A program made the position numbers and the translations under genes. The notes below the pieces were generated by a model. It was given only the letters and a program-made list of their open reading frames with translations, searched no databases and was not told the origin of the DNA. A stretch of 64,000 nt of DNA from Hofstenia miamia (lineage: Eukaryota; Xenacoelomorpha; Acoela): positions 1,593,919 through 1,657,918 of the forward strand of contig SCFE01000058.1 in NCBI GenBank assembly GCA_004352715.1, read 5' to 3'. Shown piece after piece: positions 22,241-34,690 of the stretch. Each line of letters opens with the position of its first letter. The first letter of the stretch is position 1.

Positions 22241-23800
22241 ATACAATAAAACACTCAAAACTTTTGATTTAAATCAAGTCTTTATCTTAAGTGAAATATC
22301 TTCATTAATTGGAATAACAATTGTCATTTTTTTCTCTTTTACAAGCAAATTACATATGAATTCAATTGATCACAATTTCTGAAGAAAAATTTGTATAATA
22401 ATACAGTTCAGGGTTTTCAAATCGAGTTCGAGTTTTTACGTTTCGAGTTCGAGTATTTTCTTAAAGATCGAGTCTTCTTCTAATTCCGAGTTTGTTTGGT
22501 AAAAACATTTATTGTACAGTTATTCTAAGTTAAAAAATAGTTGTTTGCGATTGGTAAAGAAATTGAAATTTAAAATAATTTTATTTTTACGGTATTTTCG
22601 ATGGTGTTTGAGTTTTGATGATTTCTCTTTCGAGTTCCTTTAATATATACCGCGTTCTACAAATATGCTGAATTATGACAAGTTATCGGTCTATATCGAT
22701 TATGTTTTAAACTTTTTGAGTGTTTTATTGTATTGTACTATTAAACAAAATAGTGGAAAAAATTGCAATTAAATTCTTTGAAAAACATTAATGAATACCA
22801 AAAAAACCTCAGCAGGGTAAATATATATGTTGAAAAACAAATGAAAAAATCAATGTACATCAAAAGCAAAGAATTAAGAAATTTCAAGATTGTAAATGAA
22901 TTTAGGCTAAATTCTATAAAACTTTCAATTAAATGACAGTATTGTGGGGGCAATTTACCATTTAAAATTTAACAAGTTTGCAGGAAAAAATATATAAGAA
23001 AAGCAAGTGACTATTGTTCTGATATTTGCGTAAATTGTATAAGATCTTCGAATTCGAAGACTTTTCAAAATTATATTTAAACGAATTACTGAGACCATTA
23101 CTATTTTCATAGTCAACATTTCACATTGAAATTTTAATAACAAAATATAATATGTCAAATATACTGAAACTGTTTTAGGATTGTGTAATATTTACCTCTA
23201 ATGCTTAAATTTAATAGGAAATATTTTATCTGTTTTATTGATTAACTCTTGTATGTGATAATAAAAAACCTAAAGCGTTTTTTCATTAACCCACTAATGA
23301 GCAAACATTAAAAAAAATAGCAAAAATGGACTTTTCATAACTGATTTTTGCTCTTGAATAAAAAATGTAAAAAATATTAGTTGTATATTTCTAACCTAAG
23401 ACCTGGATAATCTTTGTATAAGTTATATATGATGCTAAAATGGAATGTGAATATACATATTCTGTTGATCACCACATAATTATAGTCTCAGTCAGAATTT
23501 ATTGCCTCTATAGGTGAGTTTATTATTGTGCATATGATACCAAATCTATTAGTAGTGGAGAAGCTTTCAGCGTCCCAACACCTATCTTCAAGTTCTTACC
23601 TAAGAATTGGATTAACTACTTATGCATATTGTTAAATGCCATGTTTTTCTAATGATCTTTCCCTCTACTTTGCTTTTTTCAGCTATCTTGTTACTATATG
23701 CAAAAAAGGATTTATGAAAGAACTGAGATAATTCCCTGTTGTCAATTGGAATTTTTTGGCCAAAATATATGACAGCATCTTCTGTAAACACTTTATGCTC
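22241..23800. other. No recognisable feature
   Basis: AT-rich spacer. It contains CGAGTTCGAG-type low-complexity stretches near 22420-22640 and short chance ORFs only. Confidence 0.5.
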
Positions 23801-24180
23801 TAGAGAACAAGCAGGTGCTCAAAATTGAACATCATGTATAGAATGCATTGTGACATTAAGACATCTTATGGACTATGTCATCTTCAAAAGAGAGAGGCTC
23901 TTCATTTTGTTTATTGATTTCAGCAAAGCCTATGCTCTTGTGCATAGGCCTAGTTTTATTCATATGCTGAAAGCACTAAGGTGAGTCTTTGTGTTGTTGT
24001 GTGCTTTATGCTGTGATATACCAAAATATTAAGCTTGTCTTTGTTAGTTCTATCATAAATTTCCTGGGGCTCTCTTTCATCGTTCTTCTTTTTAGTAAAT
24101 TATGCAAGCCCCTCAAACTCTAACTCAATAATAAATATGGTCCTAAGAATTTCCCAGCTACTTAACATAGACATTTGTTG
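23800..24180 (+). mobile_element. LINE (non-LTR) reverse-transcriptase fragment
   Basis: The plus-strand translation gives MDYVIFKRERLFILFIDFSK followed by AYALVHRP. This is the conserved FxDFxKAYDxVxR block at the first catalytic Asp of non-LTR RTs. The downstream frames are broken. The Gypsy element at 24187 abuts it, so the LTR element may have inserted into this LINE. Confidence 0.65.
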
Positions 24181-24186
24181 ATCTAT

Positions 24187-24336
24187 TGCAGTAATGTTGA
24201 GAATATGATAAACACAGCTTTTATTGAATCTAAAAGATGAAAAGTAATTGATAGATGATCAAATAGATTCAAATCAAATGCATATTAATAAACAATTACA
24301 AAGCAAGATAACAAGAGTTCACAAATATTACCATAG
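24187..24336 (-). repeat. 3' LTR of the Gypsy element
   Basis: About 150 bp that aligns along its whole length with 27189-27337, with scattered substitutions. Confidence 0.8.
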
Positions 24337-24357
24337 TCTTCTCTGACACATTAAACT

Positions 24358-25330
24358 TCATCTATGTAATTTTCTAAATAAGTAGGTAGTTGAGCAATCA
24401 CAAATAGTTGTTACTTCTTCATCTGACTCCTTGTTACAAATATGAGGCATATTGGGCAGACTGACAACATGCCTGAGCTGAGTAGTAAAAATGCCTTGTG
24501 AAGCTGATGGTTTATCATGAAACTCATTATTAACTGGATTTGTAATGGTCTGGCTGACATAATGAGCATTTGTGTCTGGCTCTGTTATTTCAACCTTCAG
24601 AGGCTGGGGCTGACTGTCTTCCCTTAACTCCTTTTCAGCCATTGATGGCAGACATGAGAGATCATGGGTGGAAACTGTTGAAGTTCAACCTTGCTGAAAC
24701 TGAACATCAGCAAAGTGGGGAGAGAGAGTTTCTATGAGTTTCACAACTTCCAAAGGGCGTCTCCTTTATGTTTATGATGATTGCAATAAAGGACTGAATT
24801 GCCTGTCTGAGTAAGGTAGTATGGCAAGTCAGAGCCAAATTTCAAAGCATTTGCAAATTTAAAGAGTAATGAGTGTGGGGTTTCATTTGTGCTGGTGCAT
24901 AAAAGCTGCTGGTAAGACAATAGTACAATCAGATTTAGCAAGGTTGCTAGACTGAAGAGCCAAAGCAAGTGCCTTGCATATTGTGGCATTAGCATGGTCA
25001 CACTGACCATTCTCTTGTGGTGGTATGGTGATTCAAATTGAGCTCCTCTATCTGAGTCTGAGTGGATGTAATCAGGCATGCCAAAAATCGAAAAAATTTC
25101 TAATTAGTGGCATATTATGTCATCAGAGGTTATTTTGTGACAAGGTAAGGTGAATGGGAATTGGAAAAATTTGTTGATTATTGTGAATAAGTACTCATAT
25201 CCATTTGATGTAGCCATAGCACCAATGATATTGATTGAGAGACACTCCCATGGCTGCATAGCTTGGATTAAATTGCCATGAGCTGGTCTGAAGAACTGTG
25301 GTTTTAGCTCACATCTGACTTTGCAGTCAT
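24358..25330 (-). pseudogene. Gypsy integrase remnant
   Basis: Minus-strand pieces include CELKPQFFRPAHGNLIQAMQ, ATSNGYEYLFTIINKF and GMPDYIHSDSDRGAQFESPY. These are the integrase core with its catalytic-site context (normally HSDRGxxF; here two extra residues interrupt it). A degenerate C-terminal pol tail follows, down to 24358. In-frame stops and frame changes mean it is inactive. Confidence 0.75.
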
Positions 25331-25439
25331 TCCTTTAACTCGTGTAGGGGTTCTAGTCCCTGGTTGTTGAGTCCATTCATGTCTATAGGGTCTCTGCATG
25401 CCATCAGTTGGGCAGTAAATTCCCCACCATTAGAAATCA

Positions 25440-26560
25440 ACTTTGCATAATAAGCAAAAGCTGATGATGCAATTGAGCTCCTTCAGAGATTTTGGAATTG
25501 GAAGATTAAGCAGGGACTGGTATCATGCAGGATCTGGTTTGAGTTGGCCTGCTTCTATAATGTGTCCCTGAAAACATCTTTTCTTGATGCATGTGGCACT
25601 TTGATTAGTTCAGCTGCATTCCTGCCTCTTTGGACATATCCATAAATTTTGCTAGGTTCAGATCATGCTCTTCCTTTGATTTGCCAGCAATAATCACATC
25701 ATCAATATAAGCAAATGTTTTCTTCAGCATGTAATTCTCAATAAAATGGTCCATTGTACATTGAAAAATAGCCACTGAATTGTGCACACAAAAGGCAGCT
25801 GAGTAAACTCATACAAAAGGCCCTGAGCTTCAAAAGCAGTCAATGGACAATCTTCCTTTAGGAGAGGTATTTGGTGGTATGTCTGTCATAAATCAATGGT
25901 GGAAAAAAAGCAATTGAACATGATCTAATCAAGAAGGTTATCAATCTTTGAGGATGGGTAGGCATCAACAGCACAGAATCTGTTAATGGTGTTTGAGTAG
26001 TTGATTACAAGACATAATTCTTCCCCTCTGATACCCCAATCACTGAGATCTTCATGGGTTGTGAAATCTTTGATGAAATTTCCAATTAAATGAAGTCAGA
26101 ATGACATGAAGGCTTGCATGATTTTGTGGTGATCAGTTTGATTTTAGAGAACTCTACATTGGGAAGTAATCTAAGTGGTTTGCATTTAAGCTCTTGTAAT
26201 GGCATGCAGACTGAGATTGGATCACAATTTTTGTCAAGCCAAAGAGTGAGTGATTCATGTTGTCTTAACAGGTCCATGCTGATTACTACAGGCACTACTT
26301 ATCAGTCAATGAGGTGTAAACTAATGAGGTAGAAACCCATTCTAAAGTTGTTAAGCTTGTGCACTGAATTGTCATTTTCAAGTTGTCAGTTTAAACAATT
26401 TTTTTATTGTGTTCTTTTATCTCCAATCCAGCTTGTCAAGCATCTAATGTCATGAAGGTTTTGTCAGCTCCTGTATCAAGAAGGGCTTGCATATCTATTT
26501 TGACAGGTATCAACTTTGTGTTTATTCCAACTGCGCCTAGTTTATAAGCTGCAGCATAGT
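25440..26560 (-). pseudogene. Gypsy protease and reverse-transcriptase remnants
   Basis: The protease signature ALLDTGADKTFM (DTGA active site) is read near 26460-26500. It is followed by a linker and the RT palm motif FAYIDDVIIAG with KEEHDLNLAKF near 25620-25720 (catalytic YIDD). Stops and frameshifts separate the pieces. Confidence 0.8.
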
Positions 26561-27180
26561 CATTTTTTTGACAACACACAGATGCCCAATATCCTTTTCA
26601 ATGAGAGTGATTACAAGTAGAATTTCTGGCAGGACAGACTTGGCATGAGAAGGTCTTCCACACCAGTAGCAGACTAATTTGCTTGTTGCAGTTGTTAGTA
26701 TGGGATTAGAATGCTGAAGATAAATGTTGGTCAGGTTTCTGGCATCTTCAGTTGCTAGCTAGAGCATGAGGGCAATCTGGGCAATGACTCCAATGTTTCA
26801 CTAATTGATTCCAGTAGATGTTGTTGTATGGCTGGCAATAGTATTCCAGATACAAAGGCATCACAAATCAGAAGTTTTTTAACTGTGAAAGGAAGCCTTT
26901 GATTGACTGACTTTCATTCTGGCAATATCTGCACAGCTGATGATAAACATAGCATCAAGGACAGCCAGAGCCTCATTAAATGATGGGCATTCTTCCACTA
27001 ATTGATAACCCTAGGTCTATACAAAACAAGAAGGATGGGTTATTGGGATTCAACTGGAATTTTAGTTTGTTCAATGTAAATGTGTAACACCCTTTTCCAG
27101 TAGACATAGTTCTCTTAGCTAGAGTCGTCTGTGAGGTGCTTTTGGAAAATCTTTGCATCCATTAGATTCAATAAAACTTG
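26560..27180 (-). pseudogene. Gypsy gag remnant
   Basis: Near 26600-26690 the minus strand shows CYWCGRPSHAKS and, in a neighbouring frame, CPARNSTCNH. Together these are the paired zinc-knuckle pattern of Gypsy gag nucleocapsid, broken by a frameshift. Upstream to 27180 is degenerate capsid-coding DNA, including an ORF at 26976-27158. Confidence 0.6.
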
Positions 27181-27188
27181 TTGTAAAT

Positions 27189-27337
27189 TGTGGTAACATT
27201 GAGAATATGATAAACACAGCTTTTATTGAATCTAAAAGATGAACAGTAATTGTTAGATGATTGAACAGATATGAATCAAATGCATATTAACAAACAATTA
27301 CAAAGCCAGGTAACAAGAGTTCACAAATATTACCACA
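27189..27337 (-). repeat. 5' LTR of the Gypsy element
   Basis: Begins TGTGGTAAC and ends TTACCACA, a short inverted terminus normal for LTRs. It aligns with 24187-24336. Confidence 0.8.
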
Positions 27338-29763
27338 GACAACACCATAATCATTTCAAAAACAAGAGATTGTGTTTTACTGAAACTTTAAACTTTGAAA
27401 GATTTCTGTAAAAAATCTACAATAAAAATCAAATTGACAAATGTCATGGTTGTGTAAGGAAATGAATTTGATTGTAGAGACTTGGTCATATAATTTAGAT
27501 GTTAGGTTATGTTACTTCAATATCTATCTATATGCTTTTTTGCATGTATGGATAAAGTGCTGCATGCAATTGAAAAGTACTGTGAGAAAAAATTCTGTCA
27601 TTTGCTGAAGTTTGTGTTTTTCATATCAAAGAACTTTGCTCTCCAATTCTCCATTAAGAAAATGGTACTAAATACTGCACTTATATTGCTTCAGCAACAA
27701 TCTGAAATCCATCCAATACATATAGATTAGTACAATCAAATCATTATTTGGTGTTTGTTGTACAAATGCTGAAAATATGCTGTGTTTTACTAAATTAGGT
27801 TTACAATCAATAAATGGATACATTAAAGATGTTCAGTTCAATTTTTATTTTGAAAATACTTATTAGATCTAGATGGGGCATACCTAATGACTCTTTCCTG
27901 TTCACTTATAATCTCTATGTTGATTCAATGACTACCTGTATGTCACATTAGAAAAATGTCTAATATGTTGGATGAACTGTACATTGTTTATTTATACACG
28001 CTTGCATATATTAGTTTGTGAAATATGACATCCTATTGATTTGTTATGTAATAACCAAGTTGTCTATAAAATGGAATATTCATTTCCATGTAGAAGTGGT
28101 TTCACTAGTCATGTAATGACTTTAAACCACTTACATTGTTTCCTTGCAATGACTCTCAATCATAGATTTTTTAAAGGAAATTTATTACTAGGGAAACACA
28201 ACTATGCTAAATTCGATTACTGTTACACATGATAAAAATTCACAATGATTCCAATAATTGTTAATTGTAGTTTTTTCCTTAATCCTCCATAGACTAATGC
28301 TTTATGAAGTTGGTCATTGTAGGGTGAGAGAGATGTACAGCCAGAGCTCATCATAAGTAAAAACAAGTTTCTGCTCATAACATGTTTTAGCTGAATATGG
28401 TTTTACATATTGTAATTCTTGTGATAAGTCACATTAGGTTGCTTTTTGGCTATTTTTTATCAATAAAAAAGCAATATTTTAATGTCATAACAACATTGTA
28501 TTATGTTGTCACATGATTGATTTAGCATTACTTTTATATGCAAACTAACATTTTATATTCCTAAACAGTTCAAGCATTGCTGCTTAAACAAACACAAGCA
28601 CAATAAAGCTCAAACCATTATCTTTCAGATACTGTCAAACATATTCAATACAAACATTTGTTAAACATTTAAATGAATGTCTTTTATATAAATGATAACA
28701 ATAAAAATCTGCCAAATTTAAAAAAATTTAAAAATTTAGTACAATTTTGAAATAGTACTTATATTGTGAAAAATATCTTCTGCTCAAATGTAACTGTTTT
28801 ATTTAACAGTCAATTTCAAGGTGTCCAAATATTCATGAATAAATTATTATGAAAATTCACTTATCTGGTATATTATCATTTTCACAAATTTAAAATTTCA
28901 AAAAGGCTTATCATATCCTTTTTTTATATTAAAAGGTTCTAGTAATATGAATAAAAAGTGAATTTTGTTTGCTTAATGGTTCACACAACTGGTCTCCTGA
29001 CTAGAGTTAACAGCATATAAAAGTTTACTGTATGCTGCTTAGGGAAATATAATTGCCTACAATTTAACAATTTATGATAAAAACAGTTTATTATCTAATG
29101 TAATTGAATTTAGGGTAATTCCAAAGGGCAATATTCAAGAAGTAAATGATCAACTCTACAACAAAGATATTTAAGCATAATCATTTAGTGAATAATTTTT
29201 GTATACAAAGGAATTAGTAACAACAACAAAAATAGATTTATTTCAAGTGTAATAACCTATTTAATTAGGAGTAAAGCTGTAATTATTAGTTGTTTACAGT
29301 ATTGCCTCCACTAAGGATGATTATCATTACATATCAGAAATAATATAATTTGCACAATAAGTTAATTAACATTCATATCTTTTCTTTGTAACATACATGT
29401 AAGGGGTGAATCAAAACATTAGGTTTCATTCTGGAAAACTCCTATGCCTATAAATTAAGAATTTTGAATTTTTACTGATTTAAGCTCCATTGGAAGCATC
29501 TTCATCAAGCCACTAGGAATTAGATTTTTTTATGATCCCAGCTGTTGGATGTTACTTAAGCTTGTATCTGGTTAAATTATACTGATAAAAGCAAGAGTAA
29601 TTGTAAAAAGTAAATGATAACTTGTTCAAATATAAGAATCACTACTGAAATATGTTGAATTCACAACACAAATAAATTAAATAACTCTAGTGTGTAAAAA
29701 TTAATATATTTTAAGACTGTACATTTTTGAAGCACTAGAAGTACCTTTGCAAGTTTTGAAGTA
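27338..29763. other. No recognisable feature
   Basis: 2.4 kb of AT-rich spacer. Only short, low-complexity ORFs (for example 27509-27730 and 28041-28232) without family resemblance. Confidence 0.5.
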
Positions 29764-30668
29764 ATGGGGGAGTTTCACAAAATTTAGATTTTATTAAAAT
29801 ACACTTATATTATATATTTTGGGCTGAAAATCACGAAAAAAAGGGTGCCAGGCATCAATTTTTTGTATATTTAGAGAAAATTAAGGTTTTGTTAGCTAAT
29901 CCCATTACTTATTTGCTATTGGCTTGACGTCATTCCTGCTGTTCACAGGTTCATAGTCTATGTTTAAATACAGCAACGATGTATTTACTATTGCTAATAC
30001 CTGCGATATAATAAAAGCGTTTATATCTATTGCCAATGGCTGCTATATCAATGTTTACCATTTGTAATATAGTAGTTAATTCTCAAATATATTGTATGTT
30101 AAATTAATTGTTTGAAATATATATTTCATCGAACAGTTTTATGATCAAATTTACACTTTATAATCAAAAGTTTGTTTTAGTTTATATGGAGAAAGCAAAT
30201 TCATTGAACTTACTGTGTATATGGAATTTTATTCTTGCTGAATTGTTTTGTGACATGGCTTTACCAGCGTAGTTCTGAGCCAACTCCAAATGAAGTTAAA
30301 TGTTTATCGCGTCTATACATCACTATTAAGTGCACATTTCAATGTAACAGATTCACTATCAGCTGTGTGTATGGATGTCCTGCATCTAAATTTTCGGAAA
30401 TCCATCAATGGTTCAATTGACGATTTTAGTAACTACATAAAGGCAATTTTGTCAGCTACATCATCATTGCTATAATGCTTTGTTATACAGTGCTAGTTCA
30501 CAACTTCTTGAAATTTTTCACATTAAAAATTATGTCTACATTACATGCAGATTCGTAGTGTAATTAACACATCTGTATTTACAGAAGACTGTAGGTTAAA
30601 CTCCTACCGAATCTCATGAATATATAATTGATTATGATATTGAACAGCATTAATATTAATTATAATAA

Positions 30669-30734
30669 TGAACAAGCCGGATTCGAACCAGCAACCTCAT
30701 TGGAATGAGTGTGATTCCATTTCACCATTGTTCA
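30669..30734 (-). tRNA. tRNA-like sequence inside the transposon (66 nt, atypical)
   Basis: On the minus strand, TGAACAA and TTGTTCA form a perfect 7-bp acceptor stem. The D arm is GTGA/TCAC. The T arm is GCTGG-TTCGAAT-CCGGC. The pol III A box TGGTGAAATGG fits TRGYNNARNGG and the B box GGTTCGAATCC fits GGTTCGANTCC exactly. The anticodon arm CTCATTCCAATGAG is only 14 nt (a normal arm is 17), so the molecule is 66 nt and the anticodon is uncertain (TCC if the loop is read as ATTCCAA). No T-run terminator follows directly. It may be a tRNA pseudogene captured by the element or a promoter-bearing SINE head. Confidence 0.5.
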
Positions 30735-30800
30735 ATGATTTACTAATATATTAGAACAAAAATCCATTTAACTCTTAAAAATATTTATTAACAAATATAT

Positions 30801-31207
30801 CTAAATTCTATTTTGAATATTACATAGCCCACGGGCAATTGTACGAAAGCAATCTAATTGTGTAATTGAGTTAATAGGAATTTGGGCATGGGAACTCAGA
30901 GCACTAAATTCACGAACTCTGCAAATTGCTCTTCCAACATTAATGCGAGNTGCTAGTAGATTTTGGTGGCAAAACATCTAACAAGTTCAGTATCTGAAAT
31001 TCGCCCTTCAAATCCTTCTAAGATGTAATTTATAAAGCCATCTGGGAAGCAAGAAATCAAATAATTGATGTTTTTGTGATTTTCATAAGTGGACCAAGTC
31101 AGGCTTTGCATTGAAGGATCCGACGGTTTTTGGATAGGGACCTCAAAACAGTCAACAATAGAATTGACTTCGGAGAACTTGAACTGAAACCTAGAAGGAA
31201 GATACAT
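30801..31207 (-). pseudogene. DDE_Tnp_4-type transposase remnant
   Basis: Before the N (31207-30953) the frame reads VDCFEVPIQKPSDPSMQSLT, ...STYENHKNINYLISCFPDGF, then EGFEGRISDTELV. This is the D-containing core of the IS5/Harbinger-like DDE_Tnp_4 family (D/E-containing DCFEV, GxxS-D). Beyond the N (30949-30801) RINVGRAICRVREF and LSSHAQIPINSI...CNIQN, then a stop, match the C-terminal end of the same family. The middle, with the second catalytic Asp, and the N-terminal region are missing. The single N may hide part of it. Confidence 0.75.
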
Positions 31208-31828
31208 TTTAACTAATGTTCGATCAGAAAAAAACAGTTTCTTAGTAGAGCCTTAAGCACTAAGGAACCAATAATTAGGGTTTGCCATCGTTGTGGTTTA
31301 GCATTTCGGTACAAAACAATATTTATATCTCATTGCAGCAAACAAAATCAAATTATCAAATGACATTTTGCAAGTCTGAGACTGGAAATGAAATAAGTAA
31401 ACTACTTGTTTGTGCAATTAAATTTAATCAAATACTTTAACTACAATAGTAAATGAAAAAAAATTGTGAAATACTACTAGTGATTTTACTAATACTATAA
31501 TGCAAAAACGAAAAGCAATGTAAAACTTTTTACAAAAATCAAATTGTTTTAATTAAAAGCTACAATAAACATGTTACGCGTCAGTTATGGTTTTTATATC
31601 GCAGGTTAATACATTATTGCTGTATTCGAACATATACTATGAACCTGTGAACAGCAGGAATGACGTCAAGCCAATAGCAAATAAGTAATGGGATTAGCTA
31701 ACAAAACCTTAATTTTCTCTAAATATACCAAAAATTGATGCCTGGCACCCTTTTTTTCGTGATTTTCAGCCCAAAATATATAAAATAAGTGTATTTTAAA
31801 AAAAATCTAAATTTCGTGAAACTCCCCC

Positions 31829-32285
31829 ATTTCTACATTTTTATTACAAAATGGATAATTCTCATTTGTACAATAATTATTACATATTTATTTGTATTTC
31901 CCTTAGTGTCAATTCAGAGTTGACAAACTATGGAATTTTAAATATTTTAATTCTTTCTTGTAGTTCTGCTTATCAAATTCATTACCTCATAAAGGTCACA
32001 TGAGGAACCTGTTTTTTTAAATATGTCACAGTACAAATTCTTTAGCTTTTGTTTACTGATTACCTGCTTTTGTGTAATAAATACTCTACATTGTTAAAAC
32101 CATTCAATGCAGTTTAGTTAACCTTTGTTATTTTAATGTTAGCTATTTCTAAAAATGTTTTTCTAAATACATCAGAGAGCTGACCCAGGCACCTTGCAGT
32201 GTTAACAGCTTTGCAAGTTCATTCCATCAGCACTCTGAAAGGTGTAGGGATAGAAAACTTACACTTGCTCTTCATTTCATTATTT
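31829..32285. other. No recognisable feature
   Basis: AT-rich spacer between the transposon and the gap. Confidence 0.5.
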
Positions 32286-33285
32286 NNNNNNNNNNNNNNN
32301 NNNNNNNNNNNNNNNNNNNNNNNNNNNNNNNNNNNNNNNNNNNNNNNNNNNNNNNNNNNNNNNNNNNNNNNNNNNNNNNNNNNNNNNNNNNNNNNNNNNN
32401 NNNNNNNNNNNNNNNNNNNNNNNNNNNNNNNNNNNNNNNNNNNNNNNNNNNNNNNNNNNNNNNNNNNNNNNNNNNNNNNNNNNNNNNNNNNNNNNNNNNN
32501 NNNNNNNNNNNNNNNNNNNNNNNNNNNNNNNNNNNNNNNNNNNNNNNNNNNNNNNNNNNNNNNNNNNNNNNNNNNNNNNNNNNNNNNNNNNNNNNNNNNN
32601 NNNNNNNNNNNNNNNNNNNNNNNNNNNNNNNNNNNNNNNNNNNNNNNNNNNNNNNNNNNNNNNNNNNNNNNNNNNNNNNNNNNNNNNNNNNNNNNNNNNN
32701 NNNNNNNNNNNNNNNNNNNNNNNNNNNNNNNNNNNNNNNNNNNNNNNNNNNNNNNNNNNNNNNNNNNNNNNNNNNNNNNNNNNNNNNNNNNNNNNNNNNN
32801 NNNNNNNNNNNNNNNNNNNNNNNNNNNNNNNNNNNNNNNNNNNNNNNNNNNNNNNNNNNNNNNNNNNNNNNNNNNNNNNNNNNNNNNNNNNNNNNNNNNN
32901 NNNNNNNNNNNNNNNNNNNNNNNNNNNNNNNNNNNNNNNNNNNNNNNNNNNNNNNNNNNNNNNNNNNNNNNNNNNNNNNNNNNNNNNNNNNNNNNNNNNN
33001 NNNNNNNNNNNNNNNNNNNNNNNNNNNNNNNNNNNNNNNNNNNNNNNNNNNNNNNNNNNNNNNNNNNNNNNNNNNNNNNNNNNNNNNNNNNNNNNNNNNN
33101 NNNNNNNNNNNNNNNNNNNNNNNNNNNNNNNNNNNNNNNNNNNNNNNNNNNNNNNNNNNNNNNNNNNNNNNNNNNNNNNNNNNNNNNNNNNNNNNNNNNN
33201 NNNNNNNNNNNNNNNNNNNNNNNNNNNNNNNNNNNNNNNNNNNNNNNNNNNNNNNNNNNNNNNNNNNNNNNNNNNNNNNNNNNNN
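32286..33285. other. Assembly gap (1000 N)
   Basis: Exactly 1000 N. It ends inside the second copy of the ISL2EU-like element, so the missing DNA should include the rest of that copy. Confidence 0.99.
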
Positions 33286-33683
33286 AATACTTTAACTACA
33301 ATAGTAAATGAAAAAAAATTGTGAAATACTACTAGTGATTTTACTAATACTATAATGCAAAAACGAAAAGCAATGTAAAACTTTTTACAAAAATCAAATT
33401 GTTTTAATTAAAAGCTACAATAAACATCTTACGCGTCAGTTATGGTTTTTATATCGCAGGTTAATACATTATTGCTGTATTCGAACATATACTATGAACC
33501 TGTGAACAGCAGGAATGACGTCAAGCCAATAGCAAATAAGTAATGGGATTAGCTAACAAAACCTTAATTTTCTCTAAATCTACCAAAAATTGATGCCTGG
33601 CACCCTTTTTTTCGTGATTTTCAGCCCAAAATATATAAAATAAGTGTATTTTAAAAAAAATCTAAATTTCGTGAAACTCCCCC
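33286..33683 (-). mobile_element. Second ISL2EU-like copy (right arm only)
   Basis: 398 bp that aligns without indels to 31431-31828. I count two substitutions (33428 and one in the inverted repeat near 33580). It ends CCCCC followed by AT. The left part is in the N gap. Confidence 0.85.
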
Positions 33684-34690
33684 ATTAAAAGTAAATTACT
33701 CATATAGCAGAAAAGTAATATAAGGAAATATTATAAATTTAATAATTTTTATGAAGAGTGCAGATGAACTGAGTTTCCTATTTCTTTCCTAAGGCTATAT
33801 TTTTTCCTTAAGTGCATGATGTAGTCATGTAAGTGTACTTCTGTGGGCAAGGCGAAATCCTTATTAAAAAAAACAGACATGTGGTTGTGATGAGTTAAAT
33901 GTCAAGAATGTTAGAAAATGCCAAAAATTTCCATATCAACATTATAACAATCACTTGGTTTTAACTCTGGATTTTTTTATCTAAACTAAAATATGCAAGC
34001 ATAATTACAATTTCATTTATATCAGGGTTTTCAAGAACTTAAAATTGTAAAATTTCAAATTCAAATGAGTTCATAATATTTGATCAGAAAAACTTCGAAC
34101 CAAAATCATTAAAACATATACTTGACCTTAATTGAATATCCACTGGAAATATTGTAAAATTATTTTATATTTCAGTTTCTTACCAATCACAAACAATATT
34201 TTAGGGATTATTAAAACCCATATTGATTGTAAAATGAATAATTTTTTACCCTTAGAAACTTGGAGTTAGAAAAAAGTCAATCAAACTAGAATTTTTTTCA
34301 AAAAATACTTATAAATTTTGTGACAGGAGATTGGATGAAACGAATTAATATTAAGTGAGTATTTGATGAAGTTATGAATAAGTGAAATAAGATACCCGAA
34401 TTTTAAATATTCTTAAGATGCTCGTATTCTTGCTTAGTTTTTCAAATATGTTTATGTATGCATTGATACTATGTTTGAATGATTGGTGATTTGGCAATAT
34501 CTTTTCAGCATCACCTTAGGGCTGATTTAAATCTATATTGTCATTTGTCAAGATTTGATGATTGCTTTCTTGTTATGGAAGTTGTGATGTAACTGTCCAA
34601 TAAATATTTTTCTTAATTTCTTTTATAAGTTTATAGAGAATTCCTGACTAAATGTGTATAAAATCATTAATGCATGTGATTGAAATTGAT
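33684..34690. other. No recognisable feature
   Basis: AT-rich spacer with no supported feature. Confidence 0.5.

Larger units (their letters stand above)
24187..27337 (-). mobile_element. Decayed Ty3/Gypsy LTR retrotransposon
   Basis: About 150-bp direct repeats bound the element (24187-24336 and 27189-27337), with TG...CA ends on the right copy. Between them, on the minus strand, gag zinc-knuckle, protease, reverse transcriptase and integrase remnants occur in the Gypsy order. The total of only about 3.15 kb and the absence of a visible RNase H imply internal deletions. No matching 5-bp target duplication is seen (TCTAT versus GACAA), and the two LTRs differ at many positions. It is an old, inactive insertion. 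Confidence 0.85.
29766..31828 (-). mobile_element. ISL2EU/Harbinger-like DNA transposon with ~200-bp inverted repeats
   Basis: The ends are GGGGGAGTTTCAC at 29766 and the complement ending CCCCC at 31828. Inverted similarity continues for about 200 bp (29766-29975 against 31620-31828). Dinucleotide AT flanks both sides (29764-29765 and 31829-31830), fitting a 2-bp target duplication. The minus strand carries transposase remnants. A single-N join at 30950 lies inside it, so its true length is unknown. Confidence 0.85.

Noticed and set aside
32199-33311. 370-codon ORF
   Set aside because: Almost entirely N gap.
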